NCBI RefSeq assembly: GCF_026104355.1
Contig: NZ_CP110535.1
Location: 3,162,001 to 3,226,000, forward strand
Direction: 5' to 3'
Origin: Halomonas sp. BDJS001
GTDB taxonomy: Bacteria > Pseudomonadota > Gammaproteobacteria > Pseudomonadales > Halomonadaceae
DNA length: 64,000 nucleotides
Shown here: one piece after another, positions 63,654 through 64,000 of the stretch
Numbering within the stretch: the first letter of the stretch is position 1
How the letters are laid out: each line of letters begins with the position of its first letter
Made by a program: the position numbers and the translations under genes
The notes under the pieces: generated by a model
The model's input: only the letters and a program-made list of their open reading frames with translations
Told to the model about the DNA's origin: nothing
The model's database searches: none

Positions 63654-64000
63654 TTAATCAAGCCCAAGCTGTTCCAGTGCCTGCTCCACTCTTCTGCGAT
63701 CATCCCCTTGCAGCGCTTGCAAGGGCTGAGGTAAACAGGGCTGGCTCACTCTGCCAGTGACTTCTGCAATAGTAGCCGCTACTCGCAGACTCCCCCCGTA
63801 TTCACGGTAAAGCGACCACAGTGGCTCAAGCTGTTCTGAAAGCTGCTGAGCCGCTTGGGCATTCCCCGCCTGAGCAGCTCGGGTGAGTGCCAGCGCTGCT
63901 TTCGGGAATATTCCACCGATAACCGAGTACCAGGCATCGCACCCCGCATTTAGACCGATGGCTGCCGCCGCGTCGCCGCTAATACCGATGGTGACATCAG
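63654..64000 (-). CDS. DapA-family lyase/synthase, C-terminal part (5' end beyond the window)
   Basis: About 114 C-terminal residues of a dihydrodipicolinate synthase/N-acetylneuraminate-lyase family protein: TIGISGDAAAAIGLNAGCDAWYSVIGGIFPKAALALTRAA matches the family's G-x-x-G-x-x-S-V region after the Schiff-base lysine, which lies outside the window. The tail VSQPCLPQPLQALQGDDRRRVEQAL is also typical. Substrate (pyruvate-dependent aldol) not assignable. Confidence 0.8.
   Translation of the reverse strand, partial: DVTIGISGDAAAAIGLNAGCDAWYSVIGGIFPKAALALTRAAQAGNAQAAQQLSEQLEPLWSLYREYGGSLRVAATIAEVTGRVSQPCLPQPLQALQGDDRRRVEQALEQLGLD

Noticed and set aside
1..64000. CRISPR arrays, tRNA or rRNA genes, insertion sequences, integrases
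   Set aside because: No regularly spaced repeats, cloverleaf-type sequences, rRNA blocks or transposase/integrase motifs were found by eye on either strand; the rearrangements must be inferred from repeats and pseudogenes only.

Overview
The window looks like chromosomal DNA of a moderately GC-rich gammaproteobacterium, most likely a Halomonas-type member of the Halomonadaceae. This is inferred from recBCD, a trpBA pair with a divergent TrpI-like regulator, many LysR regulators, and a Na+-coupled symporter and polyamine-type ABC transporter beside catabolic enzymes. I found no rRNA, tRNA, CRISPR array, transposase or integrase.

Layout. 0-3 kb: partial ilvD, then two toxin-antitoxin (TA) loci, one with a wrecked toxin. 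2.9-19.98 kb: recC, recB and recD, but recC is separated from recB by pncB, two degenerate MNT-type nucleotidyltransferase genes and an aldoxime/nitrile cluster (aldoxime dehydratase, nitrilase, Na+/solute symporter, small membrane partner, divergent LysR). 20-24.1 kb: an AT-rich island with a dGTPase, an overlapping pol-beta-fold nucleotidyltransferase and a convergent coiled-coil membrane protein. recD and all three island genes are broken only by one-base shortages in homopolymers, nine in total. 24.5-28.2 kb: S-methylmethionine salvage (mmuM, mmuP) bracketed by a decayed and an intact copy of one glutathione S-transferase gene. 28-41 kb: transporters, regulators, a nucleotidyltransferase/quinone-reductase gene fusion, an ABC-F protein, a chemoreceptor and small stress enzymes.

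41.4-48.6 kb: a self-contained module (LysR, polyamine-type ABC transporter, HAD enzyme, FAD amine/amino-acid oxidase) bracketed by a 19-bp direct repeat. Outside it lie two copies of a VOC gene plus a small membrane-protein gene; one copy of the small gene has decayed. 49-52 kb: exporters, an HhH protein and a graveyard of TA and nucleotidyltransferase remnants. 53-56 kb: trpBA and a TrpI-like regulator. 56-64 kb: a quinone reductase and its LysR, an intact yefM-yoeB pair with a palindromic operator, an aldo/keto reductase, a VIT-family transporter truncated by one nonsense codon, a small P-loop kinase and a partial DapA-family gene.

How the genes work together. Aldoxime dehydratase and nitrilase should act in series (aldoxime to nitrile to carboxylic acid) with the symporter importing a substrate or product. 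MmuP imports S-methylmethionine for MmuM. The 41-49 kb module probably imports and oxidises an amine or amino acid. The window shows repeated gene turnover: TA loci that keep the antitoxin and lose the toxin, duplicated flanks with one decayed copy, and cargo set between conserved housekeeping genes. The best candidate for an undescribed system is the dGTPase/nucleotidyltransferase/coiled-coil membrane island after recD.
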